From assembly GCF_003131205.1 (NCBI RefSeq), contig NZ_QFFY01000005.1:496001-560000 (forward strand): a stretch of 64,000 bases of DNA, read 5' to 3'. Source of the DNA: Occallatibacter savannae. GTDB taxonomy: Bacteria; Acidobacteriota; Terriglobia; Terriglobales; Acidobacteriaceae. The stretch's first letter is position 1. Every line of letters begins with the position of its first letter. Below the pieces are notes generated by a model. That model ran no database searches. It was not told where the DNA came from and saw only the letters and a program-made list of their open reading frames with translations. Below are positions 8,144 to 17,407 of this stretch, piece by piece. The position numbers and the translations under genes were made by a program.

Positions 8144-8899
8144 ATGGCTTTCAGCACTCCAGCGGCTGCCGGGCAGGCCATCCGCTTTACGCGGCAGACA
8201 GACGTGCGGGTACAGACCGCATCTCCGCTCGTTCAGGTTCGCAATCTTGAGAAAACCTATCGCACTTCCCGAGGAGCGCTGACGCTCTTCAAAGGTCTTG
8301 AGCTTACGGTCGATAGCGGAGAACTGATTGCAATCGTTGGGCAATCCGGCACAGGAAAAAGCACACTTTTGCACATTTTGGGCGCTCTTGATGCGCCAAC
8401 TGCGGGCACTGTACACTGCGCTTCAACCAACGTGGCAGCTCTCAACGCCCGGGAGGCCGCAGCTTTTCGCAACCGCGAGATCGGCTACGTGTGGCAGTTT
8501 CACTACCTGCTTCCGGAGTTTTCGGCTGTCGAGAACGTTGCCATGCCCCTTCTGGCGCGCGGAATCGATCGTCGACAGGCGCTAGATGCTGCATCTAATT
8601 GGCTTAGAGAGGTTGATCTGGAGGACCGCAGCGAACACCGCCCAGGAGAGCTTTCCGGTGGAGAGCAGCAGCGGGTTGCGTTGGCGAGAGCTTTGGTCGG
8701 GAACCCTCGATTGCTGCTGGCCGATGAGCCGACGGGCGACCTGGACGAAACCACAGCGAGACGAGTTTTTGAGTTGCTTGAACGATTGCACTTAACCCAC
8801 GGGCTCACCTCGATATTGGTGACCCACAACCTGGATTTGGCCGCGCGCTGTACGCGGACTCTGCGCCTGGAGAGCGGGCGCCTTCACGCAGCGGCGTGA
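8144..8899 (+). CDS. lolD: LolD-like ABC transporter ATP-binding protein
   Basis: The 251-residue ATPase has Walker A GQSGTGKST at residues 66-74, the signature LSGGEQQR, Walker B LLLADEPTGDLDE and an H-loop VTHN. Its closest family is LolD/MacB-type, which powers FtsX-like permeases, for example in lipoprotein release. An N-terminal extension of about 28 residues precedes the usual start of the domain, and internal GTG codons are alternatives. No LolC/E permease gene lies beside it: preA is upstream and clpC downstream. Its partner must therefore be encoded elsewhere. Confidence 0.85.
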   Translation: MAFSTPAAAGQAIRFTRQTDVRVQTASPLVQVRNLEKTYRTSRGALTLFKGLELTVDSGELIAIVGQSGTGKSTLLHILGALDAPTAGTVHCASTNVAALNAREAAAFRNREIGYVWQFHYLLPEFSAVENVAMPLLARGIDRRQALDAASNWLREVDLEDRSEHRPGELSGGEQQRVALARALVGNPRLLLADEPTGDLDETTARRVFELLERLHLTHGLTSILVTHNLDLAARCTRTLRLESGRLHAAA

Positions 8900-9206
8900 G
8901 TAACCTCGGACGAGGTATAAAGCACCTTTCCGGGTGGTTTTTGAGTCTGATGGATATGTGGGTCCGGTCGCAATACCGGTCTCGCGAGCGGTGGGTGGGG
9001 TGCTTTCGGACGAGAAATTCCGGGGCGGCCGGATCAGGATTTCGAACTCCGGTCCATCCAAAAGAGCTGTTCGGGGCGCAGTTATTGAAGACTTTCCAGA
9101 GGCTTCCGGCGGCGTAGTTTAAAGAAGGGCACGGACAGAGAAGTTGAGGCCGACGCACAATCGGACGACTATCTCGTTCCCAAGCCTGAAGTAAGAGGAG
9201 AACAAA
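8900..9206. other. Intergenic region upstream of clpC
   Basis: This stretch of 307 bases separates lolD from clpC. Small open frames exist in it, but none has a recognisable product or good ribosome-binding site. It probably carries the clpC promoter. An AGAGGAG stretch at 9195-9201 is the clpC ribosome-binding site. Confidence 0.4.
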
Positions 9207-11672
9207 ATGTTCGAACGCTATACGGAGAAGGCACGACGCGTGATCTTCTTCGCGCGATATGAGGCCAGCCAGTTCGGGTCGCCTTATATCGAAACCGAGC
9301 ACTTGCTGCTTGGCCTGTTGCGCGAGGACAAGGCTTTAACCAATCGCTTTTTGCGTTCGCATGCCTCGGTAGAGTCGATTCGCAAGCAGATTGAAGCGCA
9401 TACGACCATTCGCGAGAAGGTCTCGACCTCGGTCGACCTGCCGCTCTCGAATGAGTGCAAGCGCGTTCTGGCGTATGCGGCAGAAGAAGCCGAGCGCCTG
9501 GGCCACAAACACATCGGAACAGAGCACCTGCTGTTGGGTCTGTTGCGCGAAGAGAAGTGCTTCGCCTCAGAGATCCTTCAGGAGCGCGGCCTTAAACTCG
9601 CCCAGATTCGCGACGAGCTGGCCCGCGTCACGCAGGAGAAGGCTCCGGCGCAGCAGCGCCAGCGGGAGTCCAGCCTTCTGGCCGAGTTCAGCCGCGATCT
9701 CACGCAGGCCGCAATGGACGGTCAGCTTGATCCGCTTGTTGGGCGCGACGGAGAACTGGAACGGGTGATTCAGATTCTGTGCCGCCGCACCAAGAACAAT
9801 CCGGTGCTGATCGGCGAACCAGGCGTCGGCAAGACAGCCATCGTCGAAGGCCTCGCTCAGCGCATCGCCGACGGCGAAGTGCCCAGCTTCCTCGCTGATA
9901 AACGGGTGCTCGCCCTCGACCTGTCGCTCATCGTCGCTGGAACCAAATACCGCGGCCAGTTCGAAGAGCGCCTGAAAACCATCATGAAGGAACTGATGGA
10001 GAATCAGAACTCCATCATCTTCATCGACGAGCTTCATACGCTGGTGGGTGCCGGCTCCGCCGAGGGGTCCCTCGACGCTGCCAACATCCTCAAGCCGGCT
10101 CTCTCGCGCGGCGAAATCCAGTGCATTGGTGCAACCACGCCGGGCGAATACCGCAAATCGATTGAGAAGGACCGGTCACTTGAGCGCCGTTTCCAGGCAG
10201 TCAAGGTTCCGCCTCCGAGCGAATCCGATGCGGTCAAGATCATCAACGGCATCAAGGACCGGTACGAAAAATTCCACGCGGTCAGCTATACCGATGCGGC
10301 CATCGAGTTTGCCGTGTCGCATTCCAACCGCTATATACCTGATCGCTTCCTGCCCGACAAGGCCATCGACCTCATTGACGAAGCCGGCGCCCGTGTCAAG
10401 CTGCGCCAGACCTCGCTGCCTGAGGAGATCACCGAGGTCCAGAAGCGGATCAAGTTCATCGTCCACCGCATGGACTCGGCGATTGCGAATCACGAGTTCG
10501 AGAAGGCCCGATTCTACTCCGATGAGGAGCGGAAGGAGCGCGAAAACCTACGCGCTCTTCGCGACAAATACCACCTCGATGACTCCGCCGCCGGCATTGT
10601 CGGCCGCGAAGACATCGAGGATGTCGTGAGCCGCTGGACCGGCGTCCCCGTCACCAGCATCAAGGAAGAAGAGACGCAAAAGCTGCTACGTGTGGAAGAA
10701 GAGCTCCACCGCCGCATTATCTCGCAGGAGAAGGCGATCTCTGCCCTCGCCCGTGCAATCCGGCGTTCGCGTGCAGGCCTCAAGTCGCCGCACCGCCCGA
10801 TCGGCAGCTTCCTCTTCCTCGGACCCACAGGCGTCGGCAAGACGGAAATGGCGCGCACTCTGGCGCAATTCCTCTTCGGCTCAGACAAGGCGCTTATCCG
10901 CTTCGACATGTCGGAGTTCATGGAAAAGCACTCGGTCTCGAAGTTGATCGGTTCGCCTCCGGGATACGTGGGCTACGAAGAGGGTGGCCAGTTGACCGAA
11001 CGGGTCAAGCGTTCGCCGTACTCCGTGGTCCTGCTCGACGAAATCGAGAAGGCGCACCCCGATGTGTTCAACATCCTGCTGCAGGTGTTTGAGGACGGCC
11101 AGTTGACCGATGGACTCGGCAACACGGTCGACTTCAAGAACACCATCATCATCATGACGTCGAACATCGGCGCGCGGCACCTGCAGAAAAAGCAGGGCCT
11201 CGGCTTCGCCAGCGATCGCGAAGATCTCGTCACCGAGAAGGTGGAAGAGCTCGTCAAGAATGAGGTCAAGAAGACCTTCAATCCCGAGTTCCTCAACCGC
11301 CTCGACGAAGTGATCCTCTTCCAGTCGCTTTCAGATGCCGACCTCATCCAGATCGTCGAACTGCTCGTGCAGCAGCTCAACTCCAACCTGGCGCAGAAGT
11401 CGATCACCATCTCTGTCACCGAGGAAGCAAAGAAGTGGATCCTCGACAAGACTCTCGGAGATCGCAGCTACGGTGCTCGTCCGTTGCGTCGCGCTCTGCA
11501 ACGGTACGTGGAAGATCCTCTGTCGGAGGCGCTCATTGCGGGTGGCATTCCGCAGCGTCCCGCCTTCCTCGAGGTCTACCTCGAAAACAACCAGCTCTTC
11601 TATCGCCCCGTCAGCTCTGAAGAAGGTGGCAGCGAAGAGAAAGCCGCTGGCATCCTGCTCTACAGCGCATAG
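9207..11672 (+). CDS. clpC: ATP-dependent Clp protease ATP-binding subunit ClpC
   Basis: The 821-residue Hsp100 unfoldase has the double Clp-N repeat (residues 1-145, both with an EHLLLGLLRE motif). The first AAA+ module has Walker A GEPGVGKT near residue 205. A UVR-like middle domain lies near 413-448, and a second AAA+ module has GPTGVGKT near residue 540. The GLGF loop, which docks on ClpP, is present in the second module. It unfolds substrates for ClpP in the cytosol. No clpP or mcsAB gene is adjacent, so it is a monocistronic unit ending in a strong terminator at 11694. Confidence 0.95.
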   Translation: MFERYTEKARRVIFFARYEASQFGSPYIETEHLLLGLLREDKALTNRFLRSHASVESIRKQIEAHTTIREKVSTSVDLPLSNECKRVLAYAAEEAERLGHKHIGTEHLLLGLLREEKCFASEILQERGLKLAQIRDELARVTQEKAPAQQRQRESSLLAEFSRDLTQAAMDGQLDPLVGRDGELERVIQILCRRTKNNPVLIGEPGVGKTAIVEGLAQRIADGEVPSFLADKRVLALDLSLIVAGTKYRGQFEERLKTIMKELMENQNSIIFIDELHTLVGAGSAEGSLDAANILKPALSRGEIQCIGATTPGEYRKSIEKDRSLERRFQAVKVPPPSESDAVKIINGIKDRYEKFHAVSYTDAAIEFAVSHSNRYIPDRFLPDKAIDLIDEAGARVKLRQTSLPEEITEVQKRIKFIVHRMDSAIANHEFEKARFYSDEERKERENLRALRDKYHLDDSAAGIVGREDIEDVVSRWTGVPVTSIKEEETQKLLRVEEELHRRIISQEKAISALARAIRRSRAGLKSPHRPIGSFLFLGPTGVGKTEMARTLAQFLFGSDKALIRFDMSEFMEKHSVSKLIGSPPGYVGYEEGGQLTERVKRSPYSVVLLDEIEKAHPDVFNILLQVFEDGQLTDGLGNTVDFKNTIIIMTSNIGARHLQKKQGLGFASDREDLVTEKVEELVKNEVKKTFNPEFLNRLDEVILFQSLSDADLIQIVELLVQQLNSNLAQKSITISVTEEAKKWILDKTLGDRSYGARPLRRALQRYVEDPLSEALIAGGIPQRPAFLEVYLENNQLFYRPVSSEEGGSEEKAAGILLYSA

Positions 11673-11693
11673 CGAGATCAACTGTTTCCAATC

Positions 11694-11725
11694 AAGCCCC
11701 GGCAGTTTTGCCGGGGCTTTCTTTT
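11694..11725 (+). terminator. Rho-independent terminator of clpC
   Basis: An 11-base perfect stem (AAGCCCCGGCA at 11694-11704 with TGCCGGGGCTT at 11709-11719) and a 4-base loop are followed by a T-rich tail at 11720-11725. It starts 22 bases after the clpC stop. Confidence 0.92.
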
Positions 11726-11868
11726 GTTCTCCACTTGGTGCTTAGCGCAGCGAGACCTCGCTTGCGGAAACCGAACGCTCCGCGCGACACGGCTCATCCG
11801 CATCGATGTTGTACTCTTGTGCCATCCAGGGTTCTTTTCATTCCACCTGGATCAGCCCAAGAGAGGCC

Positions 11869-13788
11869 ATGAGAAAAATCCCCTTTGCCCTAGCCGTTCT
11901 CGCTCTGTTGTCCATCGCCGCGTCCGCTCAGCAAAACAATCTCCCGCCTGACGATCTGGATCCGAACTTCAAGGCTCCCGCACAGCCAACCGACTTCGAG
12001 AAGCGCGTAGTCATGATGCCCATGCGCGACGGAGTCAAGCTTTACACGGTCATCGTTATTCCGAAGGGCGCAAAGGACGCGCCCATCCTGCTTGATCGTA
12101 CCCCCTACAACGCGGCGAAGCGCGCCGAGCGTTCGGAAAGCCCGCGCATGATCGAGGCTCTTCCACTCGCGGACGAGGTCTTCGTCAAAGCCGGCTACAT
12201 CATTGTCTACCAGGACGTGCGCGGAAAGTGGGGCTCCGAAGGCCCGTACATCATGACGCCTCCTCCGGTGAACTCCGGCTACAATCCTGGCGGCGCCGAC
12301 GATACCACTGACGGATACGATTGCATCGATTGGCTCGTCAAGAACGTTCCCGAGTCGAACGGCCGCGTCGGCATGATCGGCTCCAGTTACGAGGGCTTCA
12401 CTGTGGTGATGGCCCTGCTCCATCCGCATCCCGCGCTGAAGGTAGCCGCGCCGGAGAGCCCGATGGTCGATGGCTGGATGGGTGATGACTGGTTCCATTA
12501 CGGCGCATATCGCATTCCCAACATTGACTACATGCTGGGGCAGACGACGAAGCGCGCCGGCGGCTTTGACGTGCCGCATCCCAACTACGACGAGTACACC
12601 GGACTGCTCAATGCGGGGTCTGCAGCAGCATTCGCGCACAAACTCGGCGCCGATCAGCTTCCTTTCTGGAAGGTCACCGTCGAGCATCCCGCGTACGACG
12701 GCTTCTGGCAGAGCCAGGCTCTCGACAAGCTCATCGTCAAGCAGCCGCTCTCAGTCCCAACCATGTGGGAGCAGGGTCTGTGGGACCAGGAAGACATGTG
12801 GGGCGCCAACCACAGCTATCGCGCGCTCAAGTCCGCAGGCACACCCGATGCGATGAACCATATCGTGATGGGCCCGTGGTTCCATAGCCAGGTCAATCGG
12901 CCGGGCCGCAATCTAGGCCCGCTCGTGTGGGGCACGGACACAACGGCCTGGTGGCGCGAAAAGATTCTGCTGCCGTTCTTTAATCAATACCTCAAGCCCG
13001 GCTCACCGAAAGCCGAAACGCCCAATGCGCTCATCTACGACACAGGCCTGGACAGATGGGACACCTACTCTACGTTCCCGCAGTCTTGCGAGAAGGGATG
13101 CCCTACGCTGTCGAAGCCGCTCTATCTCCAAGCAGGCGGCAAGCTTTCTCTCAAGCCGCCCACCGGTTCGGAAGAGAAGTACACAGAGTATGTCTCGGAT
13201 CCCGCAAACCCAGTGCCGTATCTGCCGCGCCCTGTCACCCAGGCCAACTGGCGCACGTGGCTCGTTACGGATCAGCGCTTTGTCGACGGCCGTCCCGACG
13301 TCGTCACCTATGTTTCCGATCCGCTGGAAAAGTCGATCAAATTGTCCGGTGAGCCCATGGTGCACCTTGTAGCTTCGACGTCAGGCACCGACTCCGACTG
13401 GGTCGTGAAGATCATTGATGTTCAGCCCGAAAGCGTCGTCGAACCCACACAGCAGATGAGCGGCTATGAACTGCCCATCGCAACTGACATCTTCCGCGGA
13501 CGCTACCGCACCAGCTTCGAGCACCCCGAAGCACTGGAGGCCAACGCGCCGCTGCCATTCGTATTCGCGCTGCCGCTGGTCAACCACACCTTCCTGCCCG
13601 GCCACCGCATCATGATTCAGGTGCAATCGACGCTCTTCCCGCTCTATGATCGCAACCCGCAGAAGTTCGTGCCGAACATTCTCACCGCCCAGCCGCAGGA
13701 CTATCAGAAAGCCACGCAACGCATCTGGCACACACCTGACCATGCAAGCTACATCAGCCTCTCCGTCGTTCCTTCAGATGCACAGTAA
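11869..13788 (+). CDS. Secreted CocE/NonD family hydrolase (X-Pro dipeptidyl-peptidase-like)
   Basis: The 639-residue protein begins with a signal peptide (RKIPFALAVLALLSIAASAQ). The ATG at 11869 was chosen because GAGAGG precedes it and it opens the signal. The alpha/beta-hydrolase nucleophile is Ser173 in GSSYEG. The segment MRDGVKLYTVIVIP and the VYQDVRGKWGSEG loop are typical of the cocaine-esterase / glutaryl-7-ACA acylase family, and a C-terminal jelly-roll domain is present. Members cleave esters, acyl amides or X-Pro peptides; the substrate is unknown here. It is transcribed alone and ends before a palindromic repeat at 13820. Confidence 0.85.
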   Translation: MRKIPFALAVLALLSIAASAQQNNLPPDDLDPNFKAPAQPTDFEKRVVMMPMRDGVKLYTVIVIPKGAKDAPILLDRTPYNAAKRAERSESPRMIEALPLADEVFVKAGYIIVYQDVRGKWGSEGPYIMTPPPVNSGYNPGGADDTTDGYDCIDWLVKNVPESNGRVGMIGSSYEGFTVVMALLHPHPALKVAAPESPMVDGWMGDDWFHYGAYRIPNIDYMLGQTTKRAGGFDVPHPNYDEYTGLLNAGSAAAFAHKLGADQLPFWKVTVEHPAYDGFWQSQALDKLIVKQPLSVPTMWEQGLWDQEDMWGANHSYRALKSAGTPDAMNHIVMGPWFHSQVNRPGRNLGPLVWGTDTTAWWREKILLPFFNQYLKPGSPKAETPNALIYDTGLDRWDTYSTFPQSCEKGCPTLSKPLYLQAGGKLSLKPPTGSEEKYTEYVSDPANPVPYLPRPVTQANWRTWLVTDQRFVDGRPDVVTYVSDPLEKSIKLSGEPMVHLVASTSGTDSDWVVKIIDVQPESVVEPTQQMSGYELPIATDIFRGRYRTSFEHPEALEANAPLPFVFALPLVNHTFLPGHRIMIQVQSTLFPLYDRNPQKFVPNILTAQPQDYQKATQRIWHTPDHASYISLSVVPSDAQ

Positions 13789-13819
13789 ACAGTAATACCG
13801 ATAACCAATCACGGACTTC

Positions 13820-13852
13820 GGGTGCCCCAGGTCTCGATCCTGAGACCTGGGA
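13820..13852. repeat. 33-base palindromic dispersed repeat, copy 1
   Basis: A perfect 10-base stem (CCCAGGTCTC at 13826-13835 with GAGACCTGGG at 13842-13851) has a 6-base loop GATCCT and is preceded by GGGTGC. A second copy at 24814-24846 differs at one base, in the loop. This copy lies 32 bases after the stop of the CocE-like gene. No T tract follows, so it is not a standard terminator; a REP-like element is the better description. Confidence 0.8.
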
Positions 13853-13969
13853 TTGAAAGCGCATGAATTCAGCGCAGTAATTGATGGCCATCAGTCAGCG
13901 ACTTGGGAGCTGGTAGCTCGAAGCTATCGAAAGCCATAGCATTGAGCCATACTTTCCGCGAGGTGCGGT

Positions 13970-15325
13970 ATGACCGAACCCCTTCGTCCTCCGTTCACGC
14001 CCGACGAGATAAGCAGCTTCACGCGGGAAACCAACTACGGAACCTGGCGCGTCCAAAAGACCTGGAAGCCGCTCTACATCGCCGACGCTGAGGGCTGCTG
14101 GATCACCGACGGCGCAGGAAAGCGCTATCTCGATTTCAGTTCGCAACTCATGTGCGTCAACCTCGGCCACAAAAACAAGGCTGTCGTTGAATCAATCGCG
14201 CAGCAAGCGCGCGATCTCGCCTTCATGGGACCGGCTTACGCCACCGAAGCACGCGCCCGCCTCAGCGCCAAACTCCTGGAGGTCCTACCCGCGGGCCTTG
14301 AAAAGTTCTTCTTTGCCACCAGCGGCACCGAAGCCAACGAGGCCGCCTTCAAGATCGCCCGCATGGTCACGGGAAAGAGCAAGATCATCTCGCGCTACCG
14401 TTCTTACCACGGCTCAACGATGGGTTCCATTGCCGCCACCGGAGATCCGCGCCGCTGGGCCATGGAGCCCGCCGGCAAAGGCCAGCACGTCGTCTTCGCG
14501 CCAGAAACGAATTGCTACAAGTGCCCCATCAAGCACACCTATCCCGGCTGTAACGTGGCCTGCGTCGACTACATCGAGCACATGATCGAGAACGAAAGCG
14601 ACGTCGCTGCCATCATCCTCGAGCCCATCGTAGGCACCAATGGCGTGCTCATTCCTCCTCCGGAGTACTTTCCCCGGCTGCGCGAAATATGCGATCGCCA
14701 CGAAGTTCTGATGATCGCCGACGAAGTAATGACCGGATGGGGCCGCACGGGAAAGTGGTTCGCGGTCGACCACTGGAACGTGAAGCCGGACATTCTCGTC
14801 ACTGCGAAAGGAATCACTTCCGCCTACGTTCCTCTAGGTCTCTGCGCGACCACGAAGAAGCTCGCCGATCACTTTGAAGACCGCTACTTCTCCCACGGAC
14901 ACACCTATGAGGCGCACCCCATCACGCTCGGTCCTGCGGCAGCGACAATCGAAGAGATGCAGCGGCTCAAACTCGTCGAGCGAGCCGCCGAACTGGAGCC
15001 ATATGTCAGCCAAAAACTGCAAGCCCTCAAAGAGAGGCACCCGTCCATCGGAGACGTGCGCGGCATCGGCCTCTTCTTTGCCGTCGATCTCGTGAAGAAC
15101 CGCACGACAAAGCAGCCCTTCAACACGATGAGGGACAAAGTCGAAGGCAAGCCGATGATCGTGGATCAGATCGCAGCGAAGATGATGGCCGATGGCGTAG
15201 CCCAGCAATCTTGGATCAGTCACTTCGTTATCGCCCCACCGCTGATCGTTACGAAAGAGGAGATCGACTTCGGCATCGCAGCCCTCGATCGTCATCTCGG
15301 CATCGCCGACGAACTCGTTGATTAG
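13970..15325 (+). CDS. Class III pyridoxal-phosphate aminotransferase (taurine/beta-alanine-pyruvate type)
   Basis: The 451-residue enzyme has the class III fold. ATSGTEANEAAFK binds the cofactor phosphate, the Asp of ADEVMTGWGRTGKW contacts the ring nitrogen, and the Lys of ILVTAKGIT forms the Schiff base. A cysteine-rich insert (NCYKCPIKHTYPGC, then AC) is seen in one subgroup annotated as taurine- or beta-alanine-pyruvate aminotransferases. Beta-alanine is the end product of uracil breakdown, so a link to preTA is possible, but the genes are 6 kb apart. The exact amine donor is uncertain. Confidence 0.8.
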   Translation: MTEPLRPPFTPDEISSFTRETNYGTWRVQKTWKPLYIADAEGCWITDGAGKRYLDFSSQLMCVNLGHKNKAVVESIAQQARDLAFMGPAYATEARARLSAKLLEVLPAGLEKFFFATSGTEANEAAFKIARMVTGKSKIISRYRSYHGSTMGSIAATGDPRRWAMEPAGKGQHVVFAPETNCYKCPIKHTYPGCNVACVDYIEHMIENESDVAAIILEPIVGTNGVLIPPPEYFPRLREICDRHEVLMIADEVMTGWGRTGKWFAVDHWNVKPDILVTAKGITSAYVPLGLCATTKKLADHFEDRYFSHGHTYEAHPITLGPAAATIEEMQRLKLVERAAELEPYVSQKLQALKERHPSIGDVRGIGLFFAVDLVKNRTTKQPFNTMRDKVEGKPMIVDQIAAKMMADGVAQQSWISHFVIAPPLIVTKEEIDFGIAALDRHLGIADELVD

Positions 15326-15417
15326 TGGGCTCTAGCCGCTTCGGGTACTCCAACCAGATCACGGCCGCCGCTTCATTTCAACCCCGAGCAGATACACTGT
15401 CCACGACAGGAGACCTC

Positions 15418-16188
15418 ATGCAGACCCGGATCCAGGGCACCACCATGCCCGTTCTCGACGTGCAGCTTGACCCCAACGAGAGCATCTTCTCAGAGAGTGG
15501 CGAACTCTCATGGATGACCGCATCCATCCAGATGACCACCCACACCCAGATGGGCGGAGGTGGAGGCCTCTTTGGCGTACTCAAGCGCGTCGCCGGCGGG
15601 GGCAGCATCTTCATGACCGAATACCGTGCCGTGCAGTATCCGGGCGAGGTTTCGTTCGCCACGAAGGTACCCGGCCACATCGTTCCAGTGCAGGTCGCGC
15701 CCGGTCAGGAGTATCTGGTTCACCGCCACGGATTCCTCTGCGCTACACCGCAGGTCACCATCAGCGTGGGATTCCAGCAGTCGCTCGGCGCCGGCATCTT
15801 CGGCGGCAGCGGATTCCTGCTCCAGCGCATCGCGGGTTACGGCATGGCATGGCTCGAACTCTCCGGCGAACTGATCATGAAGAACCTGGCACCCGGCGAA
15901 ACGCTCCTGGTCCATCCAGGCCACGTCGGCGCCTTCCAGGCTTCCGTCGGGTTCCAGATCACGACCGTCCCCGGCATCAAAAACATGATTTTCGGCGGCG
16001 ATGGAATCTTCCTCGGCGTCCTCACCGGTCCGGGAACTGTATGGCTGCAAACGCTGCCCATTTCGCGCCTCGCTCATCAGATCAGCGAGTACCTCCCGCA
16101 TGTGGAAGGACGTCAGGTGGGTCCTGCTGCCGCAGGAGGTGCCATCCTCGGAGGAGTCCTCGGTTCAATGTTCGGCAACGACCAGTAG
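15418..16188 (+). CDS. TIGR00266 / AIM24 family protein
   Basis: The 256-residue protein has the repeated beta-rich AIM24 fold: short strands, many glycines (GGGGGLFGVLKR, GGSGFLLQRIAG), and a central HRHGFLCA segment. A C-terminal glycine-rich hydrophobic stretch (AGGAILGGVLGSMFG) may touch a membrane. Bacterial members have no proven role. The ATG at 15418 has a GGAGA ribosome-binding site; the open frame extends 93 bases upstream without one. It is followed 60 bases later by the AI-2E transporter gene, so the two may share a transcript. Confidence 0.85.
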   Translation: MQTRIQGTTMPVLDVQLDPNESIFSESGELSWMTASIQMTTHTQMGGGGGLFGVLKRVAGGGSIFMTEYRAVQYPGEVSFATKVPGHIVPVQVAPGQEYLVHRHGFLCATPQVTISVGFQQSLGAGIFGGSGFLLQRIAGYGMAWLELSGELIMKNLAPGETLLVHPGHVGAFQASVGFQITTVPGIKNMIFGGDGIFLGVLTGPGTVWLQTLPISRLAHQISEYLPHVEGRQVGPAAAGGAILGGVLGSMFGNDQ

Positions 16189-16248
16189 CGATCCAGGTGA
16201 TGATCCGACCAACAGAAACATGCACCCAGGTACGGGAAGGGTTCATAC

Positions 16249-17319
16249 GTGACAGAGACTGAAGGCACGAGACGCGACCTACGCGGCGACATCCTGTTCG
16301 TATTCGCGCTGGGCGTCCTGTGTTACCTGGCCTGGATGCTGCGCCACGTACTGCTTCTACTCTTCGTAAGCGCTCTCGCTGCCGTCGTCCTCACGCCGAT
16401 CGTTCGTGCAACCTCGCGGTTTCGCATCGGGAATCGACGGCCATTCAGAGGCAAGGCAATTCTCATCCTCATGCTCCTGGTGGTCGGAGCGCTCACCGCG
16501 TTCGGATTTCTGGCCTTCCCGCCGGTGATCCGCGATCTCAACGAGGCGGGGAAGGAAATGCCGCAGCGGCTCCCCGTCTTTCTCGAGAAGCTGAAGAGCG
16601 TCCCGTTCGCCGACCAGGTCAACACCGATGCCGTCAATGAAAAAGTGCAGGACTTCGTCAGCAATGCGGCGACGTATCTCCTGCTCTCCATCAAGAACTG
16701 GGCAGGCGCCATCTTCAGCATCGCCATGGGCGTCATCCTCACCGTCTACTTCATCCTTGAGGGCGACATCGCCTATCGGTGGTTTCTCTCATTCTTCCCG
16801 CCCGGTAGGCGGGCCCGGCTCGATGCGGCGCTCCAGCGCTCCGACATTCGCATGGGACAGTGGCTGTTGGGGCAGGGAAGTCTCATGCTCATCCTGGGCA
16901 TCGCCAGCACCGCAGTTTATGCCAGCCTCCACGTGCGCTACGCCTACGCCCTTGGCGTTTTCACCGGACTTCTGAACATCATCCCGGTCGTAGGCTCTGC
17001 CATCAGTATCGCCGTTGCGTTGCTGGTCGCCGCCGTCGATTCATGGGGCCGCGTCATCGGAGTCGCCATCTTCTACGTAATCTGGGTACAGGTAGAGAAT
17101 TCGTTTCTGATCCCGCGCATCATGGGAACCCGCGTAGGCCTTCCCGGCATTTCCATCCTGGTGGCACTGCTTATCGGCTCGGAACTGGGAGGCGTGCTCG
17201 GCGCCATCGTCTCCGTGCCCACCGCCGTCTTGGTCTCCGTCCTGATTGACGAATACCTCATTCAAAAGACAGTCGACGAGGAAACAGAAACCATCTCCGC
17301 GAAAGCCGAGACGGGCTAG
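16249..17319 (+). CDS. AI-2E family transporter (UPF0118 membrane protein)
   Basis: The 356-residue protein starts at a GTG with GGAAGGG upstream. It has about eight transmembrane segments in the family arrangement: a short N-terminal pair, an extended soluble region (residues 95-150), then six helices. The conserved GLLNIIPVVGS and the WVQVENSFLIPRIMG segments are both present. Family members export autoinducer-2 or act as Na+(Li+)/H+ exchangers, so the substrate cannot be fixed. It ends at a bidirectional terminator. Confidence 0.85.
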   Translation: MTETEGTRRDLRGDILFVFALGVLCYLAWMLRHVLLLLFVSALAAVVLTPIVRATSRFRIGNRRPFRGKAILILMLLVVGALTAFGFLAFPPVIRDLNEAGKEMPQRLPVFLEKLKSVPFADQVNTDAVNEKVQDFVSNAATYLLLSIKNWAGAIFSIAMGVILTVYFILEGDIAYRWFLSFFPPGRRARLDAALQRSDIRMGQWLLGQGSLMLILGIASTAVYASLHVRYAYALGVFTGLLNIIPVVGSAISIAVALLVAAVDSWGRVIGVAIFYVIWVQVENSFLIPRIMGTRVGLPGISILVALLIGSELGGVLGAIVSVPTAVLVSVLIDEYLIQKTVDEETETISAKAETG

Positions 17320-17353
17320 ACGGATTTCCAACAAGAGGGTTCGTCAGAACAAC

Positions 17354-17390
17354 GAGGCGGGTCCGGTTCTACGGGCCCGCCTCTTCTATT
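17354..17390. terminator. Bidirectional rho-independent terminator
   Basis: GAGGCGGG (17354-17361) pairs with CCCGCCTC (17376-17383). Four more inner pairs, one of them G-T, close a 6-base loop. TTCTATTT follows on the plus strand. It lies between the convergent ends of the AI-2E gene and the next minus-strand gene, 35 bases after the former's stop. Confidence 0.8.
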
Positions 17391-17407
17391 TCTGTGCGTG
17401 TCTTTCT

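Noticed and set aside
8896..9122. Short frames between lolD and clpC
   Set aside because: They overlap each other in different frames, lack ribosome-binding sites and show no family pattern.
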